Assembly (NCBI GenBank): GCA_015039365.1
Contig: WION01000028.1
Location: forward strand, 1 to 64,000
Length of the DNA stretch: 64,000 bases
Source of the DNA: Amanita rubescens
Lineage: Eukaryota > Basidiomycota > Agaricomycetes > Agaricales > Amanitaceae
Direction of reading: 5' to 3'
Both the position numbers and the translations under genes were made by a program. Below the pieces are notes generated by a model. That model was given only the letters and a program-made list of their open reading frames with translations. It made no database searches and had not been told where the DNA came from. Shown here piece after piece: positions 36,360 through 46,915 of this stretch (its first letter is position 1; every line of letters starts with the position of its first letter).

Positions 36360-37505
36360 ATAGGCCTCCTCCCCTGAAAAATACACTATACCGACAAGAA
36401 GTGCAACCTGGGAAATTGACGCTTTTCCCAAGACTCGATCATATTCGTTAGTTGATGTATAATCAACATGCTAGGCGTCTTGACACCAACATTTATCTTC
36501 TTTAGAGAGCGAGACGTGAGGATCGCAAAACATCCAGGGAAGAGATTTGTCCATCGAGGATCAGATGATCAAGTTCAAGTGTACATTCAATGGTCGTGGC
36601 GAAATCGACATCGCGTACTACATCGCATGATAAGGTGCTGGGATGGTTTACTCCCTGCAGAAAAGTTTTAACTGTCTGTGTATCAGCGCGAAGTAGTAAA
36701 CAATCGGCTAGGTACAACTTCTCCAGCGAAGGGGCTTTAACGAGTGAAAGGGGAAAACAGTAGTCGACAGAAAATGTCAACTGGGACATTGGTCAAGTCG
36801 TGGTGGGTCCCCCTGAGTGCGAGTTCTTCGAGAGACGTCATCTGCTCAAGCTCCGCAAAGAACCTACGCGCGGAAAGTGGCCAAAGCACGATATGTAGGA
36901 CGGTGACGTTTGACAAACGAAGCCAGTGGTAATCAGCGACAGATACGCGAGCAAGATTCGGCGCATCTTCAAAGAGGTCGGAAGCGATGCGATAGCATGA
37001 AGCCCCCAAAGGGATATAGGTCTGGAGCGTATGGAGTTGCCGAAAACGACCTTTAGCTTTAGTGAGCGATTCTTCTAGTGCATTCATATCGGCTGTGAAG
37101 TATGCAGCGCGCCAGCGTTCCGCATGAGCAACTAGAATCTCCAAGATCTGGATAGTGTGCAACTGCTGTGGAATCTCCAAGGTGTACATCGAAGCCTTAA
37201 AGCTGAAAGAAAATGGACGATCTTCGGTGCGCTCGATGCACAATTGGACCAGCACTAAGGCATGCAACTCGATCGTAGCTCTTTCCATCCGCTGGGCCTG
37301 GAAAGTGAAGCGATCCCAAAAACGTGGCGAGGATACAAAGATTGATCTCCACAACGAACAGATGTGTCCAAGATACCAGGGAAACGATCCAGGGGCGCAT
37401 ACATCTAACGTTCATCCAGGATACAATAAGCGAAAATCTGGTGTATGAGTTCTGGGCACAGCGTTGCCCAATGATTCGACGGGCTTTGTGCACCGACTTG
37501 CGCAT
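36360..37505 (-). pseudogene. F-box/LRR-like pseudogene
   Basis: It keeps most of the family in several frames: RSIFVSSPRFWDRFTF, AHAERWRAAYF, LFEDAPNLARVSVADYHWL and EQMTSLEELALRG in one frame (37354-36737), then KAPSLEKLYLAD and TLELDHLILDGQISSLDVL in another. The N-terminal F-box and the C-terminal part are shifted or shortened. It is closest to the intact gene at 20.7-22.0 kb. Confidence 0.7.
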
Positions 37506-37509
37506 TCCC

Positions 37510-38084
37510 CGGTTGCACTTGGCTTGGGAACTGGGAGGAGATGCTGTCAGAGTGTATCATGTCAAGCCTGAGGATGTTGTTGAGTGTCAGAAGATTTGGA
37601 TGATGGAATGCAATTGAAACAGCGGCCAGCCATTTATCATAACAGTAATCAATACAGTTATCTAATGAAACAGCTGCATTCGAGGCTCGTCCATTAGCCC
37701 GACAGTCAAACGCACCATCGGAAGTGAAACTGACGTTTACTTCAAATCCTGAGTCTGCGCCCAGCTGAATGAAGTCAACCTCTTTCCAGAGTTATTGCCA
37801 TCGTCACGAAGATTTGTCCTCATTGTGGAGGCACCACAATTGGTGTTTCGCCGGGACTTAAAAGCTTGACGTCTCATAATCTGCGCATATGAGTATATAG
37901 ACTTGTCATCAACGTGATGTAGTGAGACCGCAAGAGGGAGCTTTGGATGTAAGCAGGCCTTCGTCAGCAACTATGAAATCGATCAACAATAAAAAAAACT
38001 GTCAAAGCTAAGACGATGTAGTGAAACCATGAGGGATACTGCTTCGGAGCATAAGCAGCTGCCCAAAGCAATGTTAAGCTTTCC
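37510..38084. other. Degenerate F-box array spacer
   Basis: Only small pieces similar to other spacers (for example around 38030-38100 and 40910-41040) are visible. No gene. Confidence 0.4.
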
Positions 38085-38504
38085 TCAGCAACTTCTGAAA
38101 TATGCGGCACGCCAGCGATCCGAATGGGCAATCAGGAGTACGGCGATGGCATTAGACCTGAGTGATTGGGGCGTTATTCGATAAACAGTTAGACGAGCGC
38201 CAAGCCAAGCCGGCTCATTGTAAGCTTCATCCTCAGCGCCCCAATGGCAATCTGATCCCAGAAACGCGATAAGACCAAGCCGAGATACCAAGGAAAGAGT
38301 CCGCGAGCGCGGGCAGATCATGTAGCGCCCGAAAAACAGTGAGCGAGGGTCTCGCATTTGAGCTCTGGGTATAGTGTTATCAAGTTGGCATCTCTTTGGT
38401 TCGGTGAAGGAAGATGCTGTTAGAATATATCGGGTCAAGTGTACGCGTGGAGTTGGGTGGAGCGCAAGGACATTAACCCCGTGATGCCACTGACACGGTG
38501 ACAC
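38085..38504 (-). pseudogene. F-box gene N-terminal relic, third copy
   Basis: It is related to 30120-30660 and 40880-41304 (shared GCGTTATTCGATAAACAGTT and CGAGCGCCAAGCCAAGC sequences). It ends 43 bp from the stop codon of the intact F-box gene that follows. Confidence 0.55.
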
Positions 38505-38546
38505 CAGATGTATATCCGCCGCGCGCAGCGATACACACGCCCAAAT

Positions 38547-39806
38547 TCATAAGTCACGAAACAGCGGCATGACCTGGAATGGTGAAAATTTAATGTCTAC
38601 CTCGAACCCCTTATACACGCCCAACCGCACCAAGTCATCTATGGCAGGTGACATATCCTCCTCTCCGCCGTCATAAACATAGACCGACAGACGGCGCAAA
38701 TTTGGGAATTGGTACTTTTCCCAATGTTTGACCATACTGGTTAGTTCACCTAACGTCTTGGCACCACGTTCGTGTAGGTCGGTGTCACTGATGGTTATCA
38801 TCTTCAGAGAACGCGCTATGGGTTTGTAAACAAGAACAGGCAGCACGAAAATTCCGACTATCACGTGGTCCAGTTCAGGGAAGCAATCGAGGACAGTACA
38901 GACATTGACGTTAAATGATAGGGTCCTGAGGTGACTCACTCCGCGAAGGAAGGTTTCGATGGAGGTGCGTCGTAGGACTGGCAAAATGTCACCCAAGTGC
39001 AAGGTCTCCAGGGAGGGGGCTCTGATGAACGAGAGGGGATAATAGTGATTGACATAAAGTATCTTGAGGGAGTGTATTTCGACTGGAGTTTGGAGCACCC
39101 TTTCTCTTTGCAAAGGTGACCCTCGAATTACCAGTTCTTGGAGACAAGTCATCTTGTCAAACTCTATGAACAATTTGACGAAAGTATGGGATGAGATGTG
39201 GAGGACAGTTAGGCTTGACCATCGCAGACGGTAATAATCGGTGGTATATACGCGCGTGAGATTCGGCGCATCCTCAAAAAGATCGAGATGATATGAGGTT
39301 CCAGGAGATATAGAGATGTGGAGCGTCTGGAGCTGTCGAAAGTGATGCTTAGCTTTCAACAGCAACTCTTCCACTCCCCCAGATCCTTTTATTTTGATGG
39401 ACGCAGCGCTCCAACGGTCCGCATGGGCAACTAAAGTTTTCATGGCCTGGCACATGTATGATGTCTCCACATAGCCATGGGTTCGTGGGTTAAACCTGAA
39501 CGAAAATGATTGATCTTTCGTGCGCTTGACGCACAATTCGACTAGCGTCAAGGCGCGCTCGAGGTAGTCTGCCTCAAAGGCTCCCGTTACGGAACCATCG
39601 AATATGAAACGATTCCAGAAACGCGGTGAAGATATGAAGACTGATCTCCATGATCGACAGATGTGCCCGAGATACCAGGGAAAAAGGTCGGGGAAGCATG
39701 TATCCAATGGAGTGTCCGACAGACAGTAAGCGATGATCTCGTATATGAGTTCTGGGCATAGCGTTGTCCATCGGTTATCGTTTGGCAACTTGCTCTGGAG
39801 TATCAT
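38547..39806 (-). CDS. F-box/LRR-like protein, 419 aa, intact
   Basis: A single exon from ATG 39806. NRWTTLCPELIYEIIAYCLSD, the FPDLFPWYLGHICRSWRSVF block and ISSPRFWNRF form the F-box; then ERALTLVELCVKRTKDQ, AHADRWSAASIKIKG, RQLQTLHISISPG, LFEDAPNLTRVYTTDYYRL, DKMTCLQELVIRG and RAPSLETLHLGDILPVL lead to a C-terminus FEVDIKFSPFQVMPLF. The frame is open further to 39974, but that stretch is the promoter-like block shared with the secreted-protein genes, so it is not taken as coding. Very close to the gene at 41.3-42.6 kb, which suggests recent duplication. Presumed SCF ubiquitin-ligase receptor. Confidence 0.82.
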   Translation of the reverse strand: MILQSKLPNDNRWTTLCPELIYEIIAYCLSDTPLDTCFPDLFPWYLGHICRSWRSVFISSPRFWNRFIFDGSVTGAFEADYLERALTLVELCVKRTKDQSFSFRFNPRTHGYVETSYMCQAMKTLVAHADRWSAASIKIKGSGGVEELLLKAKHHFRQLQTLHISISPGTSYHLDLFEDAPNLTRVYTTDYYRLRWSSLTVLHISSHTFVKLFIEFDKMTCLQELVIRGSPLQRERVLQTPVEIHSLKILYVNHYYPLSFIRAPSLETLHLGDILPVLRRTSIETFLRGVSHLRTLSFNVNVCTVLDCFPELDHVIVGIFVLPVLVYKPIARSLKMITISDTDLHERGAKTLGELTSMVKHWEKYQFPNLRRLSVYVYDGGEEDMSPAIDDLVRLGVYKGFEVDIKFSPFQVMPLFRDL

Positions 39807-39861
39807 GTCTGCAACGTTACCGTCACGTGTCACTCTACTTCGTTGCTCACCGCACGGCGCA

Positions 39862-39955
39862 ACCAATATCGACATCGAAATCATGATACAACGCATTGTT
39901 AGCCGACAGGATGATTCACCCATACATGTAATAATAAAAGCGCTGTGTTTGGTTT
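39862..39955 (+). promoter_or_regulatory. Copy 3 of the promoter-like block, without its secreted gene
   Basis: It keeps ATCATGATACAACGCATTG, GCCGACAGGATGATT and AATAATAAAAGCGCTGTG, as at 17003 and 24523. The sequence diverges directly after TTGGTTT, where copies 1 and 2 continue into the secreted-protein gene; here F-box relic sequence follows. Confidence 0.5.
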
Positions 39956-40019
39956 CAAGTTTCCAACCGTCCACGTAACTAGCTAGTAAAACCTGGGTAC
40001 CATCGTTTAGTGGGCTCGG

Positions 40020-40560
40020 ATCGCTCGAGAGACGTCATCTGCTCAAGCTCCGCAAAGAACCTAGTATGCGCAGAATGTCGCCCGAGCTCGAGGTTACGCT
40101 TGACAAAGGAAGTCGGTGGTAATCAAAGACAGATACGCGCGTAAGATTCGGCGCATCTTCAAAGAGGTCGGAAGCGATATCGTGACGATATGAGGCCCCG
40201 GAGGAATACACATTTGGAGCGTGCGGAGTTGCCCAAAACAACGAGCGATTTGTCTAGTCCAACCGGATCAGCTGTGAAGCGTTCCGCATGAGCAACTAGA
40301 GTTTCCAGGATCTGAATAGCGTACAGCCTGTGCTTCCGAGTCATGGCGTACATCATGGCCTTAAAGCTGAAAGAAAATGGATGATCTTTGGTGCACTCGA
40401 TGCACAATTGGACCAGCGCTAACGCGGGCTCGATCGTAGCTATTCCCATGATCCCAGGAAAGTGAAGCGATCCAAAAAACGTGGCTAGGATACGAAGACT
40501 GATCTCCACAATGAACAAGATACCAGGGAAACGATCCAGGGGCGCATCTTTGTTTTGACA
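40020..40560 (-). pseudogene. F-box/LRR-like gene fragment
   Basis: It contains RDVICSSSAK-antisense type sequence of the EQMTSLEEL exon, LFEDAPNLTRVSVFDYHRL, and LALVQLCIECTKDHPFSFSF, all in broken frames. It resembles the 36.4-37.5 kb pseudogene and the intact gene at 20.7 kb. Confidence 0.6.
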
Positions 40561-41304
40561 GCGAGCTTCATACGCCCCAAATTAAACCTATACTATGCCT
40601 CATAGAAAAGTTTCGAACCTCATTATTTTGAGGCTTTACTTAATCTCTGTAGCAAAAATCGCAGAAAATCGTCCATTTTCGTTCGGGTTTAACGCACACT
40701 AACTGCAACGTCGCTAGGAACTTTGATTGGATATGTTGTGTTATGGTTATATGATGCACTCTGACAGCGTTCCCAGGCCAAGTGCAATCGGGGAAGGCAC
40801 TCGATCGGTGTACAAAACCCGTCAAATCATTGGGCAACGCTGTGCCCAGAACTCATATACCAGATTTTCGTTTATTGTATCCTGGATGCTAGGTTAGACG
40901 TACGATATAGTGAAACCATGAGAGGGATATAGCTTCGGAGCGTAAGTAGGTGCCCAAAGCAATGTTAAGCTCTCCTCAGCAATATGCGGCACGCCAGCGA
41001 TCTGTATGGGCAATTAGGAGTACGGCGACTGCATTAGACCTGAGCGAAAAATCGGTGTTTTTGGTGCGTTATTCGATAAACAGTTAAACGAGCGCCAAGC
41101 CAAGCAGGCTCATTGTAAGCTTCACCCGCGAGCGCGTGCACCGGGTGATGTAGCGCCCGAAAAACAGTCAGCGAGGGTCTCGTATCTGAGCTCTGGGTGG
41201 GTTGGCATCGGTGACCGACTCAAGGGTAGAATATATCGGGTCAAGTGTACGCGTGGAGTTGGGTAGAGCGCAAGGCCATTAACCCCGTGATGCCACTGAC
41301 ACAC
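40561..41304 (-). pseudogene. Spacer with a fourth F-box N-terminal relic
   Basis: From 40880 on it repeats the relic seen at 38030-38504, ending about 7 bp from the stop codon of the next F-box gene. The first 300 bp show only short matches to the F-box cluster (an N-terminal piece near 40790-40870). Confidence 0.5.
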
Positions 41305-41310
41305 CCAAAT

Positions 41311-42591
41311 TCACAAGTCACGAAACGGTGGCACGATGTGGAATGGTGAAAATTTAATGTCTACCTCGAATCCCTTGTACGCGCCCAGCCGCACCAAGTC
41401 ATCTATGGCAGGTGACATATCCTCCTCTCCGTCGTCATAAACATGGACCGACAGACGGCGCAAATTTGGTAATTGGTGCTTTTCCCAACGTTGGACCATA
41501 CTCGTTATTGTACCTAACGTCTTGGTACCACGTTCGCGTTCGCGTTCGTATAAGTCGGGGTCACTGATGGTTATCGTCTTCAGAGAACGTGCCATGTAAA
41601 CAAGAGCAGGCAGCATGGAAATTCCGACTATCGCGTGGTCCAGTTCAGGGATGCAATCGAGGACAGTACAGACATTGACGTTAAATGATAGGGTCCTGAG
41701 GTGACTCACTCCGCGAACGAAGGTTTCGACGGCGGTGCGTCGTAGGACTGGCAAAATGTCACCCAGGTGCAAGGTCTCCAGGGAGGGGGCTCTGATGAAT
41801 GAGAGGGGATAATAGTGCTTGACGTAAAGTATCTTGAGGGAGGGTATTTCGACTGGAGTTTGGAGCACCCTTTCTCTTTGCAAAGGTGTCCCTCGGATTA
41901 CCAGTTCTTGTAGACAAGTCATCTTGTCAAACTGTTCATAGAGTTTGACAAAAGTATGGGATGAGATGTGGAGGACAGTTAGGCTTGACCAACGCAGGCG
42001 GTAATGATCGGTGGTATATACGCGCGTGAGATTCGGCGCGTCCTCAAAAAGATCGAGATGATGTGAGATTCCAGGAAATATAGAGATGTAGAGCGTATGG
42101 AGCTGTCGAAAGCGATGTTTAGCTTTCAACAGCAACTCTTCCACTCCCCCAAATCCTTTTATCTTGACGGACGCAGCGCTCCAACGGTCCGCATGGGCAA
42201 CTAAAGTTTTCATCGCCTGGCACATGTATGATGTCACCTTCAAGTCAAAGATTAGTTCGTTGAACCTGAACGAAAATGGTTGATCTTTTGTGCGCTTGAT
42301 GCACAATTCGACTAGCGTCAACGCGCGCTCTGCCTTAAAGGCCGCCGCTACGGAAGCATCGATTATAAAACGATCCCAGAAACGCGGCGAAGATATGAAG
42401 ACTGATCTCCATGATCGACAGATGTGACCAAGATACCAGGGAAAATATTTGGGGAAGCATGTATCCAACGGAGTGTCCGACAGACAGTAGGTGAGGATCT
42501 CGTATATGAGTTCTGGGTATAGCATTGACCATCGGTTATCGTTTGGCAAGCTCTGGATACTGCGCGCGTCAGAGTATATCATGTCGAGCAT
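41311..42591 (-). CDS. F-box/LRR-like protein, 426 aa, intact
   Basis: A single exon. NRWSMLYPELIYEILTYCLSD, the FPKYFPWYLGHICRSWRSVF block and ISSPRFWDRF make the F-box, followed by the same leucine-rich chain as the 38.5-kb gene. The ATG at 42591 (MLDMIYSD) is preferred over the open frame to 42636, which starts with TTG; ATG 42582 is also possible. A GCGTTC/CGCGTT microsatellite near 41542-41556 makes an ERERER run in the protein that the 38.5-kb paralogue lacks, so repeat slippage changes the loop length. SCF receptor by family. Confidence 0.82.
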   Translation of the reverse strand: MLDMIYSDARSIQSLPNDNRWSMLYPELIYEILTYCLSDTPLDTCFPKYFPWYLGHICRSWRSVFISSPRFWDRFIIDASVAAAFKAERALTLVELCIKRTKDQPFSFRFNELIFDLKVTSYMCQAMKTLVAHADRWSAASVKIKGFGGVEELLLKAKHRFRQLHTLYISIFPGISHHLDLFEDAPNLTRVYTTDHYRLRWSSLTVLHISSHTFVKLYEQFDKMTCLQELVIRGTPLQRERVLQTPVEIPSLKILYVKHYYPLSFIRAPSLETLHLGDILPVLRRTAVETFVRGVSHLRTLSFNVNVCTVLDCIPELDHAIVGISMLPALVYMARSLKTITISDPDLYERERERGTKTLGTITSMVQRWEKHQLPNLRRLSVHVYDDGEEDMSPAIDDLVRLGAYKGFEVDIKFSPFHIVPPFRDL

Positions 42592-42717
42592 GTTCGAGTC
42601 GACGTTGGCTTGTAAACATAGCACAACATTGGCCAAGCTTCAAAGCTTAGGGTAGTACTAGTACTACTACTAGTAGGGGAAGTTGGAACACTAGTAATTG
42701 ACTCTATTGTACAATCT

Positions 42718-43921
42718 TCACGTCTTTTTACTGACATCATGATCATCTCCTTGACACCGCTCATCAGCCCGACACGCAGCCGGTTCCGGATGCACATTCA
42801 CCGGGCGCGGCAAACCTGTCGGCGCACCATCCTCCCAACCAAATACTTTTCCAAGATTCGTCCTCAACGAATCATACACAGCTTGATGAGGCGCAGGATG
42901 AATCGAATTGATGACATGCATCAAGATAAGACCAGACAAGGGTGAAAATGTATAAGTTGACGAACTAGTAGCGCGTCAGTCTAGACAAACATCGAACAAT
43001 GTAGCACTTACACATCCCATCGGTTAGCTGCACCGCTCACCCTTGCCGTACCCACTACTTTCAAGCTAATCAGCACACTCTTCTCTCGACTGATCCTTCG
43101 CTTCCTCTCTCCATGCAAATCCCAACCATCATCAGCGAGTTCTCCCTCCCGCTGACTGAGTTTTGCCTGTCCACTAAGATCACTGCCGTTAGGATATGCC
43201 AACACGGTGGCAAAATCATGTCCGGGTGTAGATCCGGTGAAGAAACCGGGAGGTGGATGAGGTCCCGGGCCATGCGTCTGAACGACGAATTTGTCGATTT
43301 CAACGCAAAGGTCGGTGTAGAGTGCATTTAGGGTGTGTCGGACAAACGTGGAGGATGCAGTGTACAAAGGGAGGCCTGTAGAACTCAGTTATCGACAGCG
43401 AACACTGAAGGGTATCAAGTACCTTCTATGCTAATAGTCTTGGGGAATGGAGCAGGCAATGCAACCGGCGGTGTATAGGATAGTCGTATCTTGGGGCTGT
43501 AGATGGATTCATGGTGGTTGGACTTTTTTCCGAGTGATAATGGTTTGAGTGGAGAGGTCGAAGATATGGGAAGCTTCAGAGCATCGCCAACAATGCTCAT
43601 TGAAGATGGTGGATCATTTGGCGCACCCGTTGTAGTGTCGACGGAAGTGACGAGGCCACTCTCGAAAAAGTGAGAAAACGTGTTCTGTAGAACGAATATA
43701 GCTCTTCCTGTGTCTCCGAAATAAATATAATGCTTGAATGTTGCGTATCTGGGCTACTAGCCTGTACGGATCTCCCATTCCTGGTCTGATATGCGGGGTT
43801 CCTCATCTTCAACATCGAACTTGGGCTGAGTATCTGGAGGAAGGTGGGCACGCAGGCCAAGGTTTGAAATCTGGCGCACGCGATGTGGAACACAGTGGAT
43901 AAGTGCGCGTCTAGCGAGCAT
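42718..43921 (-). CDS. Probable mitochondrial protein of unknown function, 351 aa
   Basis: Exons 43921-43762, 43707-43423, 43375-43012 and 42964-42718 join in frame. The N-terminus MLARRALIHCVPHRVRQISN is rich in Arg, hydrophobic and hydroxylated residues and lacks acids, as in mitochondrial presequences. It is followed by FDVEDEEPRISDQEWEIRTG, RAIFVLQNTFSHFFESGLVT, SIYSPKIRLSYTPPVALP, GLPLYTASSTFVRHTLNALY and GLILMHVINSIHPAPHQAVY, which look like a conserved fungal family I cannot name. Intron 43708-43761 is GC-AG (donor GCTAGT). The gene starts 57 bp after the Psf1 stop on the same strand. Localisation is inferred from the presequence only. Confidence 0.72.
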
Positions 43922-43978
43922 GGGACGAAGACAAGTGTGTACTTTTATTTGTCTGGAACGTTGGGTCCAAATAGAGCA

Positions 43979-44578
43979 TCACACTTGCTGAAGATAGCCC
44001 TGCACGATCAAATGCTCGATATCGGCTTTGCGGACCATAAATCGTTGACCCTTTTTAAAGTCGATGCTGCCCAGCTCCGTTTGTATTACACCGCAGTCTT
44101 TGACCACTTTGACCAACACGTGGATGTCTTTAGGTGGTTGGGTGATGCTCGCCATAATGTCGAGTTCTTGCGAGAATTCGGAACGGAATTCCATGACGGA
44201 TGCATTGTACTGTCTGAGGTAGTCTACCTCGTGTGGGGAGAGTTTGCTCCTGAGATCCTGATTGGAGAGTAGATGTGGTAGAGCGCCACCAACGGCCCAG
44301 TACATGTCGCGTAGGCGATCGACGCGATGCATGTGGTAAGCAAGTAGGCAACGTTTATTCCTGAGAATGGCAGTTTGGATAATGAGAAGTGCGGGAGGAG
44401 GAGGACCGGGCTGCTGTACGAGTGCGAGAGCTGCTTTCTCGAGATCGCGCTGCTCTCTGATGATGGAACGAACTAGAGCGTCGTTATATTTGAAAAGTGT
44501 ATCTGTTTGCGTCGAACGCTTTGATTCTTGAACGAGTTGGGTTGCGAGTTCGCAGTACTGACGCGCATCTGTCGACAT
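43979..44578 (-). CDS. PSF1: GINS complex subunit Psf1, 199 aa
   Basis: An intronless frame with the Psf1 layout: N-terminal helices, LLIIQTAILRNKRCLLAYHMHRVDRLRDMYW in the place of the family's RN(K/R)RC element, LSPHEVDYLRQYNASVMEF, PPKDIHVLVKVVKDCG and the short C-terminal domain ending RKADIEHLIVQGYLQQV. Length matches the family (about 200 aa). Psf1 with Psf2, Psf3 and Sld5 forms GINS, part of the CMG replicative helicase. The start at 44578 lies 59 bp from the divergent ULA1 ATG. Confidence 0.9.
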   Translation of the reverse strand: MSTDARQYCELATQLVQESKRSTQTDTLFKYNDALVRSIIREQRDLEKAALALVQQPGPPPPALLIIQTAILRNKRCLLAYHMHRVDRLRDMYWAVGGALPHLLSNQDLRSKLSPHEVDYLRQYNASVMEFRSEFSQELDIMASITQPPKDIHVLVKVVKDCGVIQTELGSIDFKKGQRFMVRKADIEHLIVQGYLQQV

Positions 44579-44637
44579 GGTTTAGAGGATTCTCGTGACG
44601 ATTGTGACAAACGCGTAAACGTGTCACGATTCGACTG
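44579..44637. promoter_or_regulatory. 59-bp bidirectional promoter between PSF1 and ULA1
   Basis: The two start codons face away from each other with only 59 bp between them, so control elements must be shared or overlap the coding regions. The interval contains ACGCGTAAACGTGTC; ACGCGT is the MluI cell-cycle box (MCB) recognised by MBF in yeasts, which would suit a replication gene. That link is inference. Confidence 0.6.
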
Positions 44638-46430
44638 ATGGCTCAAGACGAGACAAACGCGGTACCAGATCAAAAGACTCGTCGTTACGATCGTCAATTG
44701 AGGTTGTGGGCTGCTTCAGGTCAAGCTGCTCTAGAGCAATCAAGGATCCTAGTCATCTCTGCTTCTGCAACATCAACGTCCATTTTAAAGAACCTCGTTC
44801 TTCCGGGAATTGGTCACTTTACCATCCTAGATCATACCATCGTCACACCAGAGGACGCAGGTAACAACTTCTTCCTCGAAGGTCCAGAGAGCATTGGGAA
44901 GTCACGCGCAGAAGAGGCTGTACGCTTACTGTCAGAATTAAATGACAATGTCGATAGTAAAGCCGACACACGCGATATTAGAGAGCTCTTGGCGGCAGGG
45001 AAGAACGCGAAGGAGTGGTTGAGTCAGTATACGCTCGTAATCGTCCATAATCTGGAGAAGGACTTGCTGGAAAGGCTATCCACCATATTATGGGAAGACG
45101 AGTCTTTACCTTCTCTAGTCGTGGTGCGATCAGCGGGATTTTTGGCCGAATTCAGCATTCAGTTCCACGAACACGCAAGTAAGTGATACCCCAATTCATC
45201 CCTGCCGTTGTCTCACCGAATAACTCTACAGTTATCGAAAGTCATTTGGACACATCCCCTTCTCTTCGCATAGACAACGCTTTTCCCGCACTACTCGATT
45301 ATTCACTCTCATTAGACCTCGAAAACATGGACGTCACAGACCACGTTCATATCCCTTACGTCGTCCTCCTTGTTCGCGCGCTAGAAGACTGGAAGAAGAC
45401 AGTGAGAACATCTTGTCTCTTCCACTCCCCTATTGACAAAGCAACAGCACAACGGCCTCCCACCGACCTCCGCAGACAAAGAATCATTCAAATCACAAGT
45501 CGCCGGAGGGAGACGCAAACTCGACGAAGACAACGTCGAGGAAGCAGAAAACCAGGCATATAGATGTTGGACCTCCTCCGTCGTACCCTCTGAAATATCC
45601 TCCCTCTTTTCCGACCCGCGTCTAAATGAACCTTCTTCATCGCTGCCTCCATTTTTCCAACTCTTGAAGGCGTTGAAGGCATTCACAGAACAATACAAAT
45701 GCCTACCTCTCACGAGCACTTTGCCAGACATGAAAGCAAGCACGGAAGAGTATGTCCGACTACAAAATATGTACAAGGAACGTTCGTCGGAAGAGAAACA
45801 ACTACTCAAAGCCATTCTAGAGGAGCAAGGCGGCGGGAAAGGCGTCGATGAAGCATATCTAGACACTTTTGTCAGGAACGCTCATAGATTGAAGCTGATC
45901 AAAGGACGCAAGTGGGGATCGTTGGAGGATAACCGAGGAGAGGCTCTAGGTACGATACGCGCGTTTAACCCTGTCGCAGATACGCCAGCTGATTCCCTTA
46001 TCAAAGCCAACGCTCTGGCGTCTTCACCCAAAGAAGCCACGACGCACCTCGGCTTTTCAGCACTTGAAAGCGTATTCTCAAAGAACGGTTGTTCTCATCT
46101 CCACAATAACCAACAGCAACCCCAGATCAGCACCGAAAAACTCGACGCAGAAGCTCAGACATTCTTACCTCCCGGAACCTCACTCCCAGATCCAGAATGG
46201 AACGACGTCGCAGGAGAGCTGTACGTGTAATCCCTTTGCGCATATATATATAACTCGATCAATTATAAATTCACAGTGCACGCGCGCCCACGGCCGATCT
46301 GCCCAATACAGCTGCATTCCTGGGTGGGTTGGTGGCGCAGGAAGTGATCAAGATCATCACGAAACAATATGTCCCCATCAATGGGTGTTGCGTCGTGGAT
46401 TTGATCGAGACATGGACTGGGGTCGTGTAA
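44638..46430 (+). CDS. ULA1: NEDD8-activating enzyme E1 regulatory subunit (ULA1/APPBP1), 547 aa
   Basis: Exons 44638-45178, 45232-45401, 45442-46220 and 46277-46430. It begins with the ThiF/E1-like fold: TRRYDRQLRLWAASGQAALE, then NLVLPGIGHFTILDH and the AGNNFFL region. The Gly-rich nucleotide loop (RILVISASATSTS) is degenerate, as expected of the regulatory subunit, which does not bind ATP. The end has TAAFLGGLVAQEVIKIITKQ and PINGCCVVDLIETWTGVV, typical of this subunit. With UBA3 it activates NEDD8, which is then attached to cullins and switches on SCF ligases, the machinery that the F-box proteins in this window would use. Introns are 40-56 bp. Confidence 0.9.
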
Positions 46431-46915
46431 TGTCTCGAGTTTTTTTAAAGAGTTAAAATCAAGCATGTTTTGTACGATTAGACCACCATTTTCCCGTTAT
46501 CCTAGTGCGCAGTATCTGGTGTAGTAGCATCAGGTGCATTTTCTGGAGCAAACCCAAATTCGGTACTACAATCAATGATGATTTCCGCTGCGTCCTCGGA
46601 TAATTAGTCAAAGCCCTCAACGCCACTGCACTCGCCAGGCTGTTCCTCAGATACTCCGCGTATTCCGACGAGATCAGAGATGTGCCATGTTTTGCTGTGT
46701 GTGACGCTGCCTTTCGTGACACCACTTCTTGCTTCTTCGCCATCACATCCAAGTACTATGACTACTGAAAGTGCCAGTGGATTCCTCAATGCTGCCCACC
46801 ATACAACTATAATAGGGTCAACTTTTAACAATATTGGTGGAAATTATGTATGATAATCTCTGAAGTTGCGAGTACATATACTCATGCTACCTAATGCCAT
46901 CAGAACCTAAACAAT
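46431..46915 (-). other. Short unassigned frames between ULA1 and the STAND gene
   Basis: Minus-strand frames at 46459-46831 include a hydrophobic VVWWAALRNPLALSVVIVLG segment and, in another frame, EIIIDCSTEFGFAPENAPDA ending at a stop near 46507. They may be exons of a small gene convergent with ULA1, but no splice join was convincing. Confidence 0.3.

Noticed and set aside
39807..39974. N-terminal extension of the F-box protein at 38547-39806
   Set aside because: This stretch is the promoter-like block shared with other loci, so it is not likely to be coding.
42655..42676. TACTAGTACTACTACTAG short repeat as a regulatory palindrome
   Set aside because: It is a simple microsatellite; a similar run at 55659 is unrelated to any gene start.
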